64,000 bases of DNA from Mycobacterium triplex (GCF_000689255.1 NZ_HG964446.1:3392734-3456733), one strand, 5' to 3'; positions 1 through 9,123 are shown, counted from the first letter of the stretch. Notes: generated by a model not told the origin, from the letters alone. Program-made: numbers and translations.

Positions 1-620
1 CCGTTGATCATCTCGGTGAGCCGGGTGACGTCGGCCAGCTCATCACGAGCCAATTCGGCCACCAAGCCGGGCACGGTGTCCAACCACGCCCGCAGCACGT
101 CGCGGTGCTTAGCCAGATCCAACGAAGCGGCCTTGGGTGCATGGGAAGGATCGAGTTCGTGAACTCGCCACAACAGCCGGTTGATCGTCGAGGTTCTCTG
201 TGCCACAAGATCTTCACGCCGATCCACCAACAATTTCAATTCCCGCGATGTCTCGTCATGAGAGGCCACCGGCAAATCCGGTTCACGTAAGAACGCCCGC
301 GCCACCGCCAACGCGTCGATCGGATCGGACTTACCCCGGGTCCGCGCCGACTTACGGGTCAGCGCCATCAACTTCGGTGGTACCCGCACCACCTTCTGAC
401 CGGTAGTCAACAGGTCGCGCTCCAAACGAGCAGACAGGTGCCGACAATCCTCGATCGCCCAGACCAGCTCCACACCGAACTGATCGCGGGCCCACCGCAA
501 TGCCCAGCGATGGCCGGCAGTTGTGGCGTCCACGACCTTCTCGCCGAGCTTTCGGCCAACCTCGTCGACGGCGACAAACGTGTGGGTGCGCTTGTGGACA
601 TCGGCTCCAACAACAACCAT
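1..620 (-). CDS. IS110-family transposase, N-terminal part, cut by window edge
   Basis: The minus strand is open from an ATG at 620 to the left edge, about 206 codons, starting MVVVGADVHKRTHTFVAVDE. This matches the RuvC-like DEDD domain of IS110-family recombinases: the first Asp in GADVHKR, a Glu in WAIEDCRH, and two Asp in KSDPIDALAVARAFL. A basic segment with RREDLVAQRTSTINRLLW follows. The C-terminal Transposase_20 domain carrying the catalytic Ser lies outside the window. IS110 elements (IS900, IS901 and IS1110 in mycobacteria) move without terminal inverted repeats. Integrity of the gene cannot be judged from this half. Confidence 0.9.
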   Translation of the reverse strand, partial: MVVVGADVHKRTHTFVAVDEVGRKLGEKVVDATTAGHRWALRWARDQFGVELVWAIEDCRHLSARLERDLLTTGQKVVRVPPKLMALTRKSARTRGKSDPIDALAVARAFLREPDLPVASHDETSRELKLLVDRREDLVAQRTSTINRLLWRVHELDPSHAPKAASLDLAKHRDVLRAWLDTVPGLVAELARDELADVTRLTEMIN

Positions 621-892
621 GGTGGTTGCCTCCTTCACTGTGAGGTGACGGTTGGGCCGGTCGGCGGACACATCTCAGTCGGGGGCGGTGCCACGCTCCT
701 ATCAAGTCACGCCGGCCGGTCCTTCACACCTGATGCCGACAAAACCCATGAACGCCAACCCGAGGGCGGCAGCGACGCTACGAGCCAGACACCAGGTGAC
801 CAGGATCCAACCACCGCTCTACGCGGCAACCTCACCCTGACACTGAGGCGACGGTAGTCGTTCGCACCGACACCTGCTGCCTGGTGAGGCGG
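621..892. other. Non-coding flank between the IS110 transposase and lon
   Basis: No convincing gene lies in these 272 bases. The short frames on either strand have no ribosome site or family resemblance. The part next to the transposase start should be the left end of the IS110 element. In the IS110 group this end carries the bridge RNA that guides target and donor choice, so a structured RNA may be encoded here (inference). The element boundary cannot be placed by eye because the family lacks terminal inverted repeats. The rest is the downstream side of lon. Confidence 0.45.
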
Positions 893-3211
893 TCAGGCCG
901 CGACCGTGGCCGTCTGCGCCGCCGGTTCGAGAGCCTGCGCGACGATTTCCGCGACGTCCGTCATCGGTTTGACCGTCAGCGCGTCGAGCACCTCGGCCGG
1001 CACGTCGTCCAGGTCCGGTTCGTTTCGCTGCGGGATGAAAACCGTTGACAGGCCGGCCCGTTGGGCGGCCAGCAGCTTCTGCTTGACACCGCCGATGGGT
1101 AGCACCCGTCCGTTCAGCGTGACCTCCCCGGTCATGCCGACGTCGGAGCGCACCTGACGCCCGGTGGCCATCGATACCAGCGCGGTGACCATCGTGACAC
1201 CGGCCGACGGGCCATCCTTGGGCACCGCGCCCGCGGGCACGTGCACGTGGATGCGCCGGTCCAGCGCCTTCGGGTCGACGCCCAACGCGTCAGCGTGGGA
1301 GCGGACGTAGGACAGCGCGATCTGCGCGGACTCCTTCATCACGTCGCCCAGCTGACCGGTCAGCTGCAGACCCGGCTCACCGTCGGTGGCCCCGGCCTCG
1401 ATGTAGAGCACGTCGCCGCCCAGGCCCGTCACGGCCAGGCCGGTGGCCACGCCGGGCACCGCGGTGCGTTCGGCCGATTCCGGCGTAAACCGCGGGCGCC
1501 CAAGGTAATCCACCAGGTCCGGTTCGTCGATCGTCACCGGTTCCTCGGCGATCTTCGTGGTCACCTTGCGCAGCGCCTTGGCCAGCAGCCGCTCGAACTG
1601 CCGAACCCCCGGCTCCCGGGTGTAGTCGGCGGCGATCTTGCGCAGCGCGTCGTCGGTCACCGTCACCTCGTCGGCGGTCAGCGCCGCCCGCTCCCGCTGC
1701 CGGGGCAGCAGGTATTCGCGGGCGATGGCGACCTTGTCGTCTTCGGTGTAGCCGTCGATCTGCACCAACTCCATGCGGTCCAGCAGCGCCGACGGGATGT
1801 TCTCGATCACGTTGGCGGTGGCCAGGAACACGACGTCGGACAGGTCGAGGTCCAGATCCAGGTAGTGGTCGCGGAACGTGTGGTTCTGCGCCGGGTCCAG
1901 GACCTCCAGCAAGGCAGCCGAAGGATCGCCGCGATAGTCGGAACCGACCTTGTCGATTTCGTCAAGCAGCACAACCGGATTCATCGATCCCGCCTCGCCG
2001 ATCGCGCGCACGATCCGGCCGGGCAACGCACCCACGTAGGTGCGCCGGTGCCCACGGATCTCGGCCTCGTCGCGCACGCCGCCCAGTGCGACGCGCACGA
2101 ACTTGCGGCCCAGCGCCCGGGCCACGCTCTCACCCAGCGACGTCTTGCCGACCCCGGGTGGACCGGCCAGCGCCATCACCGCGCCGGATCCCCGGCCGCC
2201 GACCACCTGCAGCCCACGCTCCGCTCGGCGCGCACGCACGGCCAGGTATTCCACGATGCGGTCCTTGACGTCGTTCAGGCCGTGGTGGTCGGCGTCCAGG
2301 ACGGCCCGCGCCGCCGCCAGATCCGTGGAGTCCTCGGTGCGGACGTTCCACGGCAGGTCGAGCACGGTGTCCAGCCAGGTCCGGATCCAGCCGCTTTCCG
2401 GGCTCTGGTCGCTGGAGCGTTCGAGCTTGCCGACCTCGCGCAGCGCGGCCTCGCGCACCTTCTCGGGCAGCTCGGCGGCCTCCACACGCGCCCGGTAGTC
2501 GTCGGAACCGTCGGGTTCACCCTCGCCCAGCTCCTTGCGGATGGCGGTGAGCTGTTGGCGCAGCAGGAACTCCTTCTGCGTCTTCTCCATGCCCTCGCGG
2601 ACGTCTTCGGCGATCTTGTCGTTGACCTCGACTTCGGCCAAATGATCGGCGGTCCAGTCGATCAGGACCTTCAGCCGCTCGGCGACATCCGTGGTCTCCA
2701 GCAGCCGTCGCTTCTGCACGTCGGTCAGATAGGAGGCGTAGCCCGACGTGTCGGCCAGCGCCGACGGATCGGTCAGGCTGTTGACGTAGTCGATGATCTG
2801 CCAGGCCTCGCGGCGTTGCAGCATGGCCAGCAGCAGCTTCTTGTACTCCGCCGCGAGGGCCTTGACCTCGTCGGTGGCGTCGGTGTCGTCGACCTCGGTC
2901 ACCTCGACCCACAGGGCCGCGCCGGGACCGGTGGCTCCCGCACCGATCTGCGCCCTGCGCTCGCCACGCACCACGGCGGCGGTGCCACCGCCCCCGGCGA
3001 TGCGGCCCAGTGTGAGAATCTTCGCGATGACACCGTGCGAGGGATACCGGTCCTCGAGGCGCGGGGCGATCAGCAGGTCACCTGATTCAGTGGCCCGCGC
3101 CGCGTCGATGGCCGCACGCGCGGCATCGTCCAGCTCGATCGGCACAACCATTCCGGGCAACACGATCGTGTCGGCGACGAACAGCACCGGCACTGATTTG
3201 GGTTCAGACAT
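893..3211 (-). CDS. lon: ATP-dependent Lon protease
   Basis: A 772-residue cytosolic AAA+ serine protease that degrades misfolded and short-lived regulatory proteins. It has the N-terminal LON substrate-binding domain (about residues 8-200), the AAA+ module with Walker A GPPGVGKT and Walker B VVLLDEIDK, and a C-terminal protease domain with the catalytic Ser in PKDGPSAG (near residue 670) and the partner Lys in GGVKQKLL. A TTG three bases upstream is also in frame. The ATG at 3211 is preferred because GGAG sits 5-8 bases before it. The gene follows the CGNR regulator on the same strand, and the 62-base gap holds a 9-bp inverted repeat. From memory, M. tuberculosis has no lon while M. smegmatis does. 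Confidence 0.97.
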   Translation of the reverse strand: MSEPKSVPVLFVADTIVLPGMVVPIELDDAARAAIDAARATESGDLLIAPRLEDRYPSHGVIAKILTLGRIAGGGGTAAVVRGERRAQIGAGATGPGAALWVEVTEVDDTDATDEVKALAAEYKKLLLAMLQRREAWQIIDYVNSLTDPSALADTSGYASYLTDVQKRRLLETTDVAERLKVLIDWTADHLAEVEVNDKIAEDVREGMEKTQKEFLLRQQLTAIRKELGEGEPDGSDDYRARVEAAELPEKVREAALREVGKLERSSDQSPESGWIRTWLDTVLDLPWNVRTEDSTDLAAARAVLDADHHGLNDVKDRIVEYLAVRARRAERGLQVVGGRGSGAVMALAGPPGVGKTSLGESVARALGRKFVRVALGGVRDEAEIRGHRRTYVGALPGRIVRAIGEAGSMNPVVLLDEIDKVGSDYRGDPSAALLEVLDPAQNHTFRDHYLDLDLDLSDVVFLATANVIENIPSALLDRMELVQIDGYTEDDKVAIAREYLLPRQRERAALTADEVTVTDDALRKIAADYTREPGVRQFERLLAKALRKVTTKIAEEPVTIDEPDLVDYLGRPRFTPESAERTAVPGVATGLAVTGLGGDVLYIEAGATDGEPGLQLTGQLGDVMKESAQIALSYVRSHADALGVDPKALDRRIHVHVPAGAVPKDGPSAGVTMVTALVSMATGRQVRSDVGMTGEVTLNGRVLPIGGVKQKLLAAQRAGLSTVFIPQRNEPDLDDVPAEVLDALTVKPMTDVAEIVAQALEPAAQTATVAA

Positions 3212-3218
3212 CAATACT

Positions 3219-3251
3219 CCAAAGGTTTAGTCTGTTGCGCTCAACCTTTGG
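3219..3251. promoter_or_regulatory. Perfect 9-bp inverted repeat upstream of lon
   Basis: CCAAAGGTT at 3219-3227 and its exact complement AACCTTTGG at 3243-3251 are separated by 15 bases. The repeat starts 8 bases upstream of the lon ATG and overlaps its ribosome-binding site. The AACCTTT core recurs just upstream of the neighbouring CGNR regulator gene. This suggests an operator for a repressor of lon, possibly the CGNR protein (inference). Confidence 0.6.
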
Positions 3252-3273
3252 CGTATGGCTTTTGTTCCCGAGA

Positions 3274-3822
3274 TCAGTTGGCCGATGCGCGCTGGCGGGC
3301 CCGGAAGGCCTGGACCTTGACCTTGTTGCCGCAGGTGGCCATGCCGCACCAGTGGCGGTTCTTCGCCCGGGAGGAGTCGACGTAGAGCAGCGAGCAGTTC
3401 GGGTGCGCGCACCGTTTGACGTTGCCGAAGTCGCGCCCGGCGAGCAGATCAAGCAGGTCCGCGGCCAAGGTGGCGATCAGCTGGGCCGCGGTGCCCTCGC
3501 GGCAGGTGTCGCCGTTGGAGAGCAGCCGCGGGGTCAGCCGGGGTCGCGATGCCTGCTCGTTGAGCAGCTCGACATCGGTCGGCTCCGGCACGCGACGGTC
3601 CAGCAGCGCGGTCGCGGTCCGGTAGATCGCTTCGCGCACTTCGATCGCGGTGCCGAGATCGTCGGCGCTGACGTCGATGCCGGCATCCACCAGCCCCGCC
3701 TGCACCGCCCATTCCGAGAGCACGGCGGGTTCGACCAAGCGCTCCTCGCGTGAGGTGTTGCGGTGCTTCAACGTGCCCGCGAAGTTGAGGCACGACCGCC
3801 CGCACACATACGCGAATTTCAC
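3274..3822 (-). CDS. CGNR zinc-finger protein (ABATE domain), putative transcription regulator
   Basis: A 182-residue protein. Residues 1-130 resemble the ABATE (stress-linked ligand-binding) domain, with CLNFAGTLKHR near the start. The C-terminal 45 residues are a CGNR zinc finger: RCAHPNCSLLYVD, then HWCGMATCGNKVKVQAFR, with four metal-binding Cys and the signature CGN(K). The finger is presumed to bind DNA. The start is GTG at 3822 behind a strong AAGGTGG site at 3827-3833. lon follows on the same strand after 62 bases. Shared palindromic motifs ahead of both genes suggest autoregulation and control of lon. The ligand is unknown. Confidence 0.88.
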   Translation of the reverse strand: MKFAYVCGRSCLNFAGTLKHRNTSREERLVEPAVLSEWAVQAGLVDAGIDVSADDLGTAIEVREAIYRTATALLDRRVPEPTDVELLNEQASRPRLTPRLLSNGDTCREGTAAQLIATLAADLLDLLAGRDFGNVKRCAHPNCSLLYVDSSRAKNRHWCGMATCGNKVKVQAFRARQRASAN

Positions 3823-3828
3823 GTAACC

Positions 3829-3840
3829 ACCTTAAAAGGT
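3829..3840. promoter_or_regulatory. Palindromic motif ACCTT-AA-AAGGT upstream of the CGNR gene
   Basis: ACCTT at 3829-3833 and AAGGT at 3836-3840 form a short inverted repeat overlapping the ribosome-binding site of the CGNR gene. On the gene strand it continues to AAACCTTTTAAGGTGG, which shares AACCTTT with the repeat before lon. A regulator bound here would block both transcription and translation start. Confidence 0.45.
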
Positions 3841-3923
3841 TTCACGGCCCGGCGCTAGCGGAACGACGGGGGAGATCGAAGACCGAGCGTTCGGCCGGCT
3901 TCACGGTCGGCGAGGGAGACCCC

Positions 3924-5159
3924 TTACTCGACCGGGGCGAGCCGGCGCAGCTGCGTCACGTGGGCGGGGGACAGCTCCTCGAGGCACGTCACACCGAGTA
4001 GCCGCATGGTGCGCAGCACGCCGCTTTCGAGTATGTCTATCGCGCGGTTGACTCCGGCCTCGCCGCCGGCCATCAGCCCGTAGAGATAGGCCCGGCCGAC
4101 CAGCGTGCACCGCGCTCCCAGCGCGATCGCCGCCACGATGTCGGCGCCGGACATGATGCCGGTATCCACCAGGATCTCGGTGTCCTTACCCAGCTCGCGC
4201 GCCACCACCGGCAACAGGTGGAAGGGCACCGGCGCCCGATCCAGCTGGCGGCCACCGTGATTGGACAGCACGATACCGTCGACGCCGCGGTCGACCGCGG
4301 CACGCGCGTCGTCGAGCGTCTGAATTCCTTTGACCACCAGCTTGCCCGGCCATTGCTCCTTGATCCAGGCCAGGTCGTCGAAGGTGAGGCTCGGGTCGAA
4401 CATCGTGCTGAGGTACTCGGCGACGGTCCCCGGCCAGCGATCCAGCGACGCGAATGCCAGCGGCTCGGTGGTCAACAGGTCGAACCACCACTTCGGATGC
4501 GGCACCGCGTCCAGCACGGTGCGCAGCGTCAGCGACGGGGGGATCGTCATGCCGTTGCGGTTGTCGCGGAACCGTGCCCCGGAGACGGGCACGTCGACGG
4601 TGGCCAGCAGGGTGTCGAATCCCGCATCGGCGGCACGTTTGACCAGCGCCATCGATCGCTCGCGGTCCTTCCACATGTACAACTGAAACCATTTGCGGCC
4701 CTGCGGGACCGCTGCCACCAGGTCTTCGATCGCGCAGGTGCCCAGGGTGGACAGCGAGAACGGGATGCCGGCCCTGGCCGCCGCGGCGGCGCCGGCGATC
4801 TCGCCCTCGGTCTGCATCAACCGGGTGAAACCGGTCGGTGCGATGCCGAACGGCAAGACGACCGGCTGACCCAGCACGTTCCAGCCGGCGGTCACTTGGG
4901 AGACGTCGCGCAGGATCGTCGGGTGAAACTCGATGTCGCGGAAGGCTTGTCGCGCACGCGCGAGCGACAGCTCGTCCTCGGCCGCCCCGTCGGTGTAGTC
5001 GAATGCCGCCTTGGGGGTACGGCGTTTGGCGATGCGCCGCAGATCCTCGATCGTGAATGCCGCGTCGAGCCGGCGCCTGGTCGCATCGAAGACAGGCCGC
5101 TTGAACTGCAGGAGCGGGGCCAGGTCGCGGGCTTTGGGCATGCGTCGTTTGACCACCAT
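3924..5159 (-). CDS. lldD2: FMN-dependent L-lactate dehydrogenase / alpha-hydroxy-acid oxidase
   Basis: A 411-residue TIM-barrel flavoprotein of the L-lactate dehydrogenase (cytochrome)/glycolate oxidase family, expected to oxidise L-lactate to pyruvate and pass electrons to the respiratory chain. Visible family features are [11 protein letters not shown] near residue 50, [40 protein letters not shown] with the FMN-contacting Lys, [10 protein letters not shown] with the catalytic His, and the C-terminal phosphate-binding [11 protein letters not shown]. It matches M. tuberculosis LldD2 (Rv1872c) closely from memory. The start is ATG 5159 with GGTGA upstream. An in-frame ATG at 5177 has no ribosome site and abuts the divergent DUF1810 start. 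Confidence 0.95.
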   Translation of the reverse strand: MVVKRRMPKARDLAPLLQFKRPVFDATRRRLDAAFTIEDLRRIAKRRTPKAAFDYTDGAAEDELSLARARQAFRDIEFHPTILRDVSQVTAGWNVLGQPVVLPFGIAPTGFTRLMQTEGEIAGAAAAARAGIPFSLSTLGTCAIEDLVAAVPQGRKWFQLYMWKDRERSMALVKRAADAGFDTLLATVDVPVSGARFRDNRNGMTIPPSLTLRTVLDAVPHPKWWFDLLTTEPLAFASLDRWPGTVAEYLSTMFDPSLTFDDLAWIKEQWPGKLVVKGIQTLDDARAAVDRGVDGIVLSNHGGRQLDRAPVPFHLLPVVARELGKDTEILVDTGIMSGADIVAAIALGARCTLVGRAYLYGLMAGGEAGVNRAIDILESGVLRTMRLLGVTCLEELSPAHVTQLRRLAPVE

Positions 5160-5177
5160 GTATGTCACCGTAGTCAT

Positions 5178-5612
5178 ATGGACTGGCCAGACGATCCCTT
5201 CGATCTGACACGCTTCGTTGTCGCGCAAACCCCGGTCTACCCCTCGGTCGTCGAGGAGTTGCGCGGCGGCAGAAAACGGGGTCACTGGATGTGGTACATC
5301 TTCCCGCAGCTGCGCGGCCTCGGCAGCAGCCCGACGGCCGTGCACTACGGCATTTCGTCGCTTCAGGAGGCCCGCGCGTATCTGGGGCATGGCGTGCTGG
5401 GGCCGCGGCTGCATGAGTGCACCCAACTGGTCAATCAGGTGCGAGGCCGCTCGATTACGGAGATCTTCGGCTCACCCGACGATCTGAAGCTGCGCTCGTC
5501 GATGACGCTGTTCGCCCTGGCGACCGACGACCATCAGGACTTCATCACGCTGCTGGACAATTACTACGGCGGCGAGCAGGACGCCCTGACGCTGGCCCAG
5601 CTGCGCGGCTAA
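5178..5612 (+). CDS. DUF1810 family protein
   Basis: A 144-residue soluble, mostly helical protein of the DUF1810 family (the Rv1873 type, whose structure is all-alpha). Family marks are [10 protein letters not shown] at the start, the basic [15 protein letters not shown] segment around residues 35-50, [19 protein letters not shown], and [18 protein letters not shown]. The biochemical role is unknown; the family has been noted near ADP-ribose-related proteins in other bacteria. It diverges from lldD2 with only 18 bases between the chosen starts. It converges on the glycosidase gene, their stops overlapping in the tetramer CTAA. Confidence 0.9.
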   Translation: MDWPDDPFDLTRFVVAQTPVYPSVVEELRGGRKRGHWMWYIFPQLRGLGSSPTAVHYGISSLQEARAYLGHGVLGPRLHECTQLVNQVRGRSITEIFGSPDDLKLRSSMTLFALATDDHQDFITLLDNYYGGEQDALTLAQLRG

Positions 5613-6925
5613 ACCGGCCGCAGGATTCGCCAGCCGTGCGGCTCGAGGGTCACTTCGCCGACGGTGTCGCCGGGTGGGGCCGCGGATCCGGCGACCACCT
5701 CGGCGCGCGCCTGGCCCAGCTCCGGCAGCACCAGACGCAGCGGCTCGTCGTCGATGTTGAGTAAAACCAACAGCGCATCGTCGCCGCTGCGCGTCTCGTA
5801 GACGTAGTGCCGATTGGCCAGCCGCAGCGACCTGGTGGTGGCCGCATGCAGCCAGGGGTGGCGACGGCGCAGCCCCACCAGGAACTGGTGCAGCCGCCAC
5901 ATCTCGGTGCCGAAGCCGTCCAATTGCAGTGGGGGAGAGGTGAATTCCGGGCGCACCGCGTCGTCACCGCCGTAGCGCTCCTCTTTGACGGCGCGGAAGC
6001 CGAACTCGTCCCCGGCGTACACGCTGGGCACGCCGCCGATCGTCAACAGCAGCACCAGCGCGTGCGGCAGGTGATCGGGTTTGACCAGCCGGCTGGCGAT
6101 GCGCGTGACGTCGTGATTGCCGACGAACGTCAGCGGCGCGAAGTGGGCCAGGAACTCGGTGTGCCGCTGCAGCGCCCAGTCCAGCTCGAAGAAGTTGCCG
6201 TCGTTGAGGCTGCTCCAGATCGCCTTCCACAGCTCGTACTGGGTGGCCGAGTCGAACGTGGCCTGCTCGACGATCGCCGCATAATCGCCGTGGATGAGTT
6301 CGCCGACGAACCAGGCGTCGGGATGCCGCTCGCCCACTCTGGGCAACACCGAAGCCCAGAATTGGGGTGGCACAGCGTAAGCCGCGTCCAGCCGCCACCC
6401 GTCCGCGCCGCGCTGTAGCCAGTGCGCCATCACGTCGACGACGTAGTCGACGACGTCCGGGTTGCCGTGATCGAGGGTGATGAGCTCGGAATGGCCCTCG
6501 AAGGTGTGAAATCGCCCGTGCCTGCCACGGAACCAGTCCGCGGCGGCCGTGTCGTCGTGCGTCGCCTCGCGGTAGCGGCCGAAGTCCACCCCGACATGAT
6601 TGAAGACGCCGTCGAGCAGCACCCGCAAACCACGGGCCCGCGCTTCGGTGATCAGATAGTCGAAATCGCCGTCGTCACCGAGCCGGGGGTCGATCCGGTA
6701 ATGGTCGGTCGTGTCGTAACCGTGTGTGCGCGAAGCGAACACCGGCCCCAACGCGATTCCGGACGCCCCCAGCTCGATGGCGTGATCGAACCATTCGACG
6801 AGCCGCCGCAACCGGTGTTCGTCCGGACCCGGCGCGGTCGATCCCTCGGATGTGGGAAAGGCGCCCACGAAGCCCAAGGGATAGACCTGCCACCAGATCG
6901 CGTGTCGGACCCACGTCGGCGTCAT
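5609..6925 (-). CDS. Glycoside hydrolase family 13 (alpha-amylase superfamily) enzyme
   Basis: A 438-residue cytosolic alpha-glucan enzyme with the GH13 (beta/alpha)8 barrel. Conserved regions in order are DGVFNHVG (region I), GWRLDAAY with the nucleophile Asp (II), AWFVGELIHGDY with the acid/base Glu (III), and FVGNHDVTRI with the transition-state Asp (IV). A short C-terminal beta domain ends ...[12 protein letters not shown]. There is no signal peptide. The short N-terminus and compact size suit an alpha-glucosidase, cyclomaltodextrinase or amylosucrase-like activity, which sequence alone does not settle. The next gene on this strand, upstream, is ahpD (stop at 6947). Confidence 0.9.
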   Translation of the reverse strand: MTPTWVRHAIWWQVYPLGFVGAFPTSEGSTAPGPDEHRLRRLVEWFDHAIELGASGIALGPVFASRTHGYDTTDHYRIDPRLGDDGDFDYLITEARARGLRVLLDGVFNHVGVDFGRYREATHDDTAAADWFRGRHGRFHTFEGHSELITLDHGNPDVVDYVVDVMAHWLQRGADGWRLDAAYAVPPQFWASVLPRVGERHPDAWFVGELIHGDYAAIVEQATFDSATQYELWKAIWSSLNDGNFFELDWALQRHTEFLAHFAPLTFVGNHDVTRIASRLVKPDHLPHALVLLLTIGGVPSVYAGDEFGFRAVKEERYGGDDAVRPEFTSPPLQLDGFGTEMWRLHQFLVGLRRRHPWLHAATTRSLRLANRHYVYETRSGDDALLVLLNIDDEPLRLVLPELGQARAEVVAGSAAPPGDTVGEVTLEPHGWRILRPV

Positions 6926-6946
6926 CGGCGAGTCACGAACTGACGA

Positions 6947-7483
6947 TCAACCGACGCCCGCCAGTGTCTCGGCGGTGGTGATCGCCTGTGCCACACCCGA
7001 AACGATCGCGGCGGCTTTCAGGGCTTCCAGGATCACCTCGCGGTCCACGCCGGCCTCCCGCAGGGTGTGCTCGTGCGCGACAACGCAGTGCGAACACCCG
7101 TTGATCGACGACACCGCGAACGACCAGAGCTCGAAATTCGCCTTGTCCACGCCCGGATTGCCGATGATGTTCATCCGCAATCCCGCCCGCAGGTCGTCGT
7201 ACTTGCCCTCCAGGAACCCGCGGCCCCGGTAGAACACGTTGTTCATGCCCATGATCGACGCGGCACCCAGCGCCGCCTGATACGCCTCGGCAGACAGGTT
7301 GTCGGCTGCCTCGGCCCCAATCTCGGCCAGTACCTGGGTGTTTCGCGTGGCTGCCGCACTCGCCAGCAACGTGCCCCACAACTGCTCGTCGTTCAGCACG
7401 GTGGTGCGGGCGATCGAGCCCAGGTTGAGCTTGAGGTCCTTGGCGTACTCGGGCAGCGCTTCCTTCAGATTCTCGACGCTCAT
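6947..7483 (-). CDS. ahpD: Alkyl hydroperoxide reductase AhpD
   Basis: A 178-residue all-helical carboxymuconolactone-decarboxylase-fold protein that reduces oxidised AhpC, drawing electrons from the lipoamide dehydrogenase/SucB system. The redox pair is NGCSHC, Cys130 and Cys133, with the supporting His137 in VVAHEH, the same numbering as M. tuberculosis AhpD. ATG 7483 is the start because the family begins [20 protein letters not shown]; the in-frame extension upstream overlaps ahpC and shows no homology. It lies 14 bases behind ahpC on the same strand, so the two are co-transcribed from the ahpC promoter. Confidence 0.96.
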   Translation of the reverse strand: MSVENLKEALPEYAKDLKLNLGSIARTTVLNDEQLWGTLLASAAATRNTQVLAEIGAEAADNLSAEAYQAALGAASIMGMNNVFYRGRGFLEGKYDDLRAGLRMNIIGNPGVDKANFELWSFAVSSINGCSHCVVAHEHTLREAGVDREVILEALKAAAIVSGVAQAITTAETLAGVG

Positions 7484-7497
7484 CACAGCCTCGGAAT

Positions 7498-8085
7498 CTA
7501 CGCCGAAGCCTTGAGCAGCTCGCCGGCGTTCAGCGTCGGGTCGCCCTTGCGCCAGTTGCAGGCACACAGCTCGTCGGATTGCAGAGCGTCCAGGACCCGC
7601 AGCACCTCGTCCACGTTACGCCCCACGGAACCTGCGGTCGCCGAGACGAATTGGATCTCGTTGTTCGGGTCGACGATGAAGGTCACCCGGTCGGCGACGC
7701 CGTCGGCGTTGAGCACACCGGTGGCCAACGCGAGTTCGCGCTTGATGTCAGAGAGCATCGGGAACGGCAGCTTCTTGAGGTCCTCGTGCTGGGCACGCCA
7801 CTGGAAGTGCACGAACTCGCTGTCCACCGAGACGCCGAGCACCTGCGCGTCGCGATCTTCGAACTCGTCGTTCAGCTTGCCGAACGCGGCGATCTCGGTC
7901 GGGCAGACGAAGGTGAAGTCCTTGGGCCAGAAGAACACGATCCGCCACTTGCCCTCGTGGCCGTCGCTGGAGAAGGTCTTGAAGTAGTCCTCGGGTTGCT
8001 GGGCGTCGACCTTCGACAGGTCGCCACCGATCAGCCCGGTCAGCTCATAGGCGGGGAACTGATCGCCGATCGTAAGCAGTGCCAT
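7498..8085 (-). CDS. ahpC: Alkyl hydroperoxide reductase AhpC (peroxiredoxin)
   Basis: A 195-residue typical 2-Cys peroxiredoxin that reduces organic peroxides, hydrogen peroxide and peroxynitrite in the cytosol. The peroxidatic Cys61 is in [15 protein letters not shown]. The C-terminal DELCACNW provides Cys174 and Cys176, the mycobacterial arrangement that uses AhpD as reductant. Length equals that of M. tuberculosis AhpC. It is the first gene of ahpC-ahpD and diverges from oxyR across a 102-base intergenic region carrying two short palindromes. Confidence 0.98.
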   Translation of the reverse strand: MALLTIGDQFPAYELTGLIGGDLSKVDAQQPEDYFKTFSSDGHEGKWRIVFFWPKDFTFVCPTEIAAFGKLNDEFEDRDAQVLGVSVDSEFVHFQWRAQHEDLKKLPFPMLSDIKRELALATGVLNADGVADRVTFIVDPNNEIQFVSATAGSVGRNVDEVLRVLDALQSDELCACNWRKGDPTLNAGELLKASA

Positions 8086-8160
8086 GTCCGCTCCTTATCT
8101 GGAATTAGTCAAGATTAGTTGCCTTCCACTATGTTGCCGGGAGCGGTGTCTGAAGTAAAG

Positions 8161-8185
8161 GTGATATATCACACTATACTTATAG
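8161..8185. promoter_or_regulatory. Two adjacent palindromes in the ahpC-oxyR intergenic region
   Basis: GTGATATATCAC at 8161-8172 is a perfect 12-bp palindrome. One base later CTAT-ACTT-ATAG at 8174-8185 is a second inverted repeat, ending two bases before the oxyR ATG. They lie 76-100 bases upstream of ahpC. LysR-type regulators bind AT-rich dyads in such divergent promoters, so this is the likely OxyR operator controlling both genes (inference). Confidence 0.55.
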
Positions 8186-8187
8186 CC

Positions 8188-9123
8188 ATGACCGATAAGA
8201 GTTTTCAGCCCACCCTGGCCGGGCTACGCGCGTTCGCCGCGATCGCCGAGAAACACCATTTCGGCGGTGCTGCAACGGCTCTCGGCGTCAGCCAGTCCAC
8301 GCTGTCGCAGTCGCTGGCCGCACTGGAGGCGGGCCTCGACACCCATCTCGTCGAACGCTCGACCCGGCGTGTCCGCTTGACGCGGGAAGGTACGCAACTG
8401 CTACCGCTGGCCCAGGCCGTGGTCGAGGCGGCCGAGGCGTTCACCGCTGCCGCGGCGGGCACCTCGGATCCGCTGCAGGGCACCCTGCGCCTCGGCATGA
8501 TCCCGACGGTGGCGCCCTACGTCCTGCCCACCGTGCTGGCCGGGCTGGCCAGTCGCCTTCCCGCACTGACCCTGCGGGTGATCGAGGACCAGACCGAGCG
8601 CCTGCTGACGGCGCTGCGCGGCGGGTCGCTGGACGCGGCGCTGATCGCACTGCCCGACGGCACCAGCGGGATCACGGAAGTTCCGATCTACGAGGAGGAC
8701 TTCCTGCTCGCCGTACCGCCCGGACATCGGCTGTCCGGCAAGCGCCGGGTACCCGCGTCGGCGTTGGCGGACTTGCCGCTGCTGTTGCTGGACGAGGGGC
8801 ACTGCCTACGCGACCAGGCGCTCGACGTCTGCCAGAAGGCGGGTGTCCGGGCCGAACTCGCCGACACCCGCGCGGCCTCGCTGGCAACCGCGGTGCAATG
8901 CGTGACCGGCGGGCTGGGGGTGACCCTGATCCCGCAGAGCGCCGCACCGGTCGAGGCGGCGCGAAGCCAGCTCGGGCTCGCGCAGTTCGCTGCTCCGCGC
9001 CCGGGCCGGCGAATCGGCCTGGTGTTCCGCGCGTCCAGTGGGCGCGACGAACCCTTTCGGCGGCTCGCCGCCGTCATCGGCGAGTCGGTGAGCAGCGAAC
9101 AGCAGGTGCGCCTGGTCAAATAG
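8188..9123 (+). CDS. oxyR: Hydrogen peroxide-inducible LysR-type activator OxyR
   Basis: A 311-residue LysR-type regulator that senses peroxide and controls ahpCD and itself. The N-terminal winged helix-turn-helix contains [23 protein letters not shown]. The periplasmic-binding-like effector domain keeps both redox cysteines in the OxyR signature [13 protein letters not shown] and VCQKAG, matching Cys199 and Cys208 of E. coli OxyR. The frame is uninterrupted. In M. tuberculosis oxyR is a pseudogene, so an intact copy points to a non-tuberculous species. ATG 8188 gives the family N-terminus [16 protein letters not shown]; an upstream extension to 8119 overlaps the operator region. Confidence 0.97.
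   Translation: MTDKSFQPTLAGLRAFAAIAEKHHFGGAATALGVSQSTLSQSLAALEAGLDTHLVERSTRRVRLTREGTQLLPLAQAVVEAAEAFTAAAAGTSDPLQGTLRLGMIPTVAPYVLPTVLAGLASRLPALTLRVIEDQTERLLTALRGGSLDAALIALPDGTSGITEVPIYEEDFLLAVPPGHRLSGKRRVPASALADLPLLLLDEGHCLRDQALDVCQKAGVRAELADTRAASLATAVQCVTGGLGVTLIPQSAAPVEAARSQLGLAQFAAPRPGRRIGLVFRASSGRDEPFRRLAAVIGESVSSEQQVRLVK

Noticed and set aside
1241..3085. A 614-codon open frame on the plus strand opposite lon
   Set aside because: It is the antisense shadow of a conserved GC-rich gene; its product is His/Gln/Arg-rich with no domain, and lon on the other strand has every family motif.
4218..5177. Long plus-strand frame in front of the DUF1810 gene
   Set aside because: It is antisense to lldD2; only the part from ATG 5178 shows homology.
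8119..8187. Longer OxyR start at 8119
   Set aside because: The added residues cover the palindromic operator and are not seen in OxyR proteins; ATG 8188 gives the expected N-terminus.
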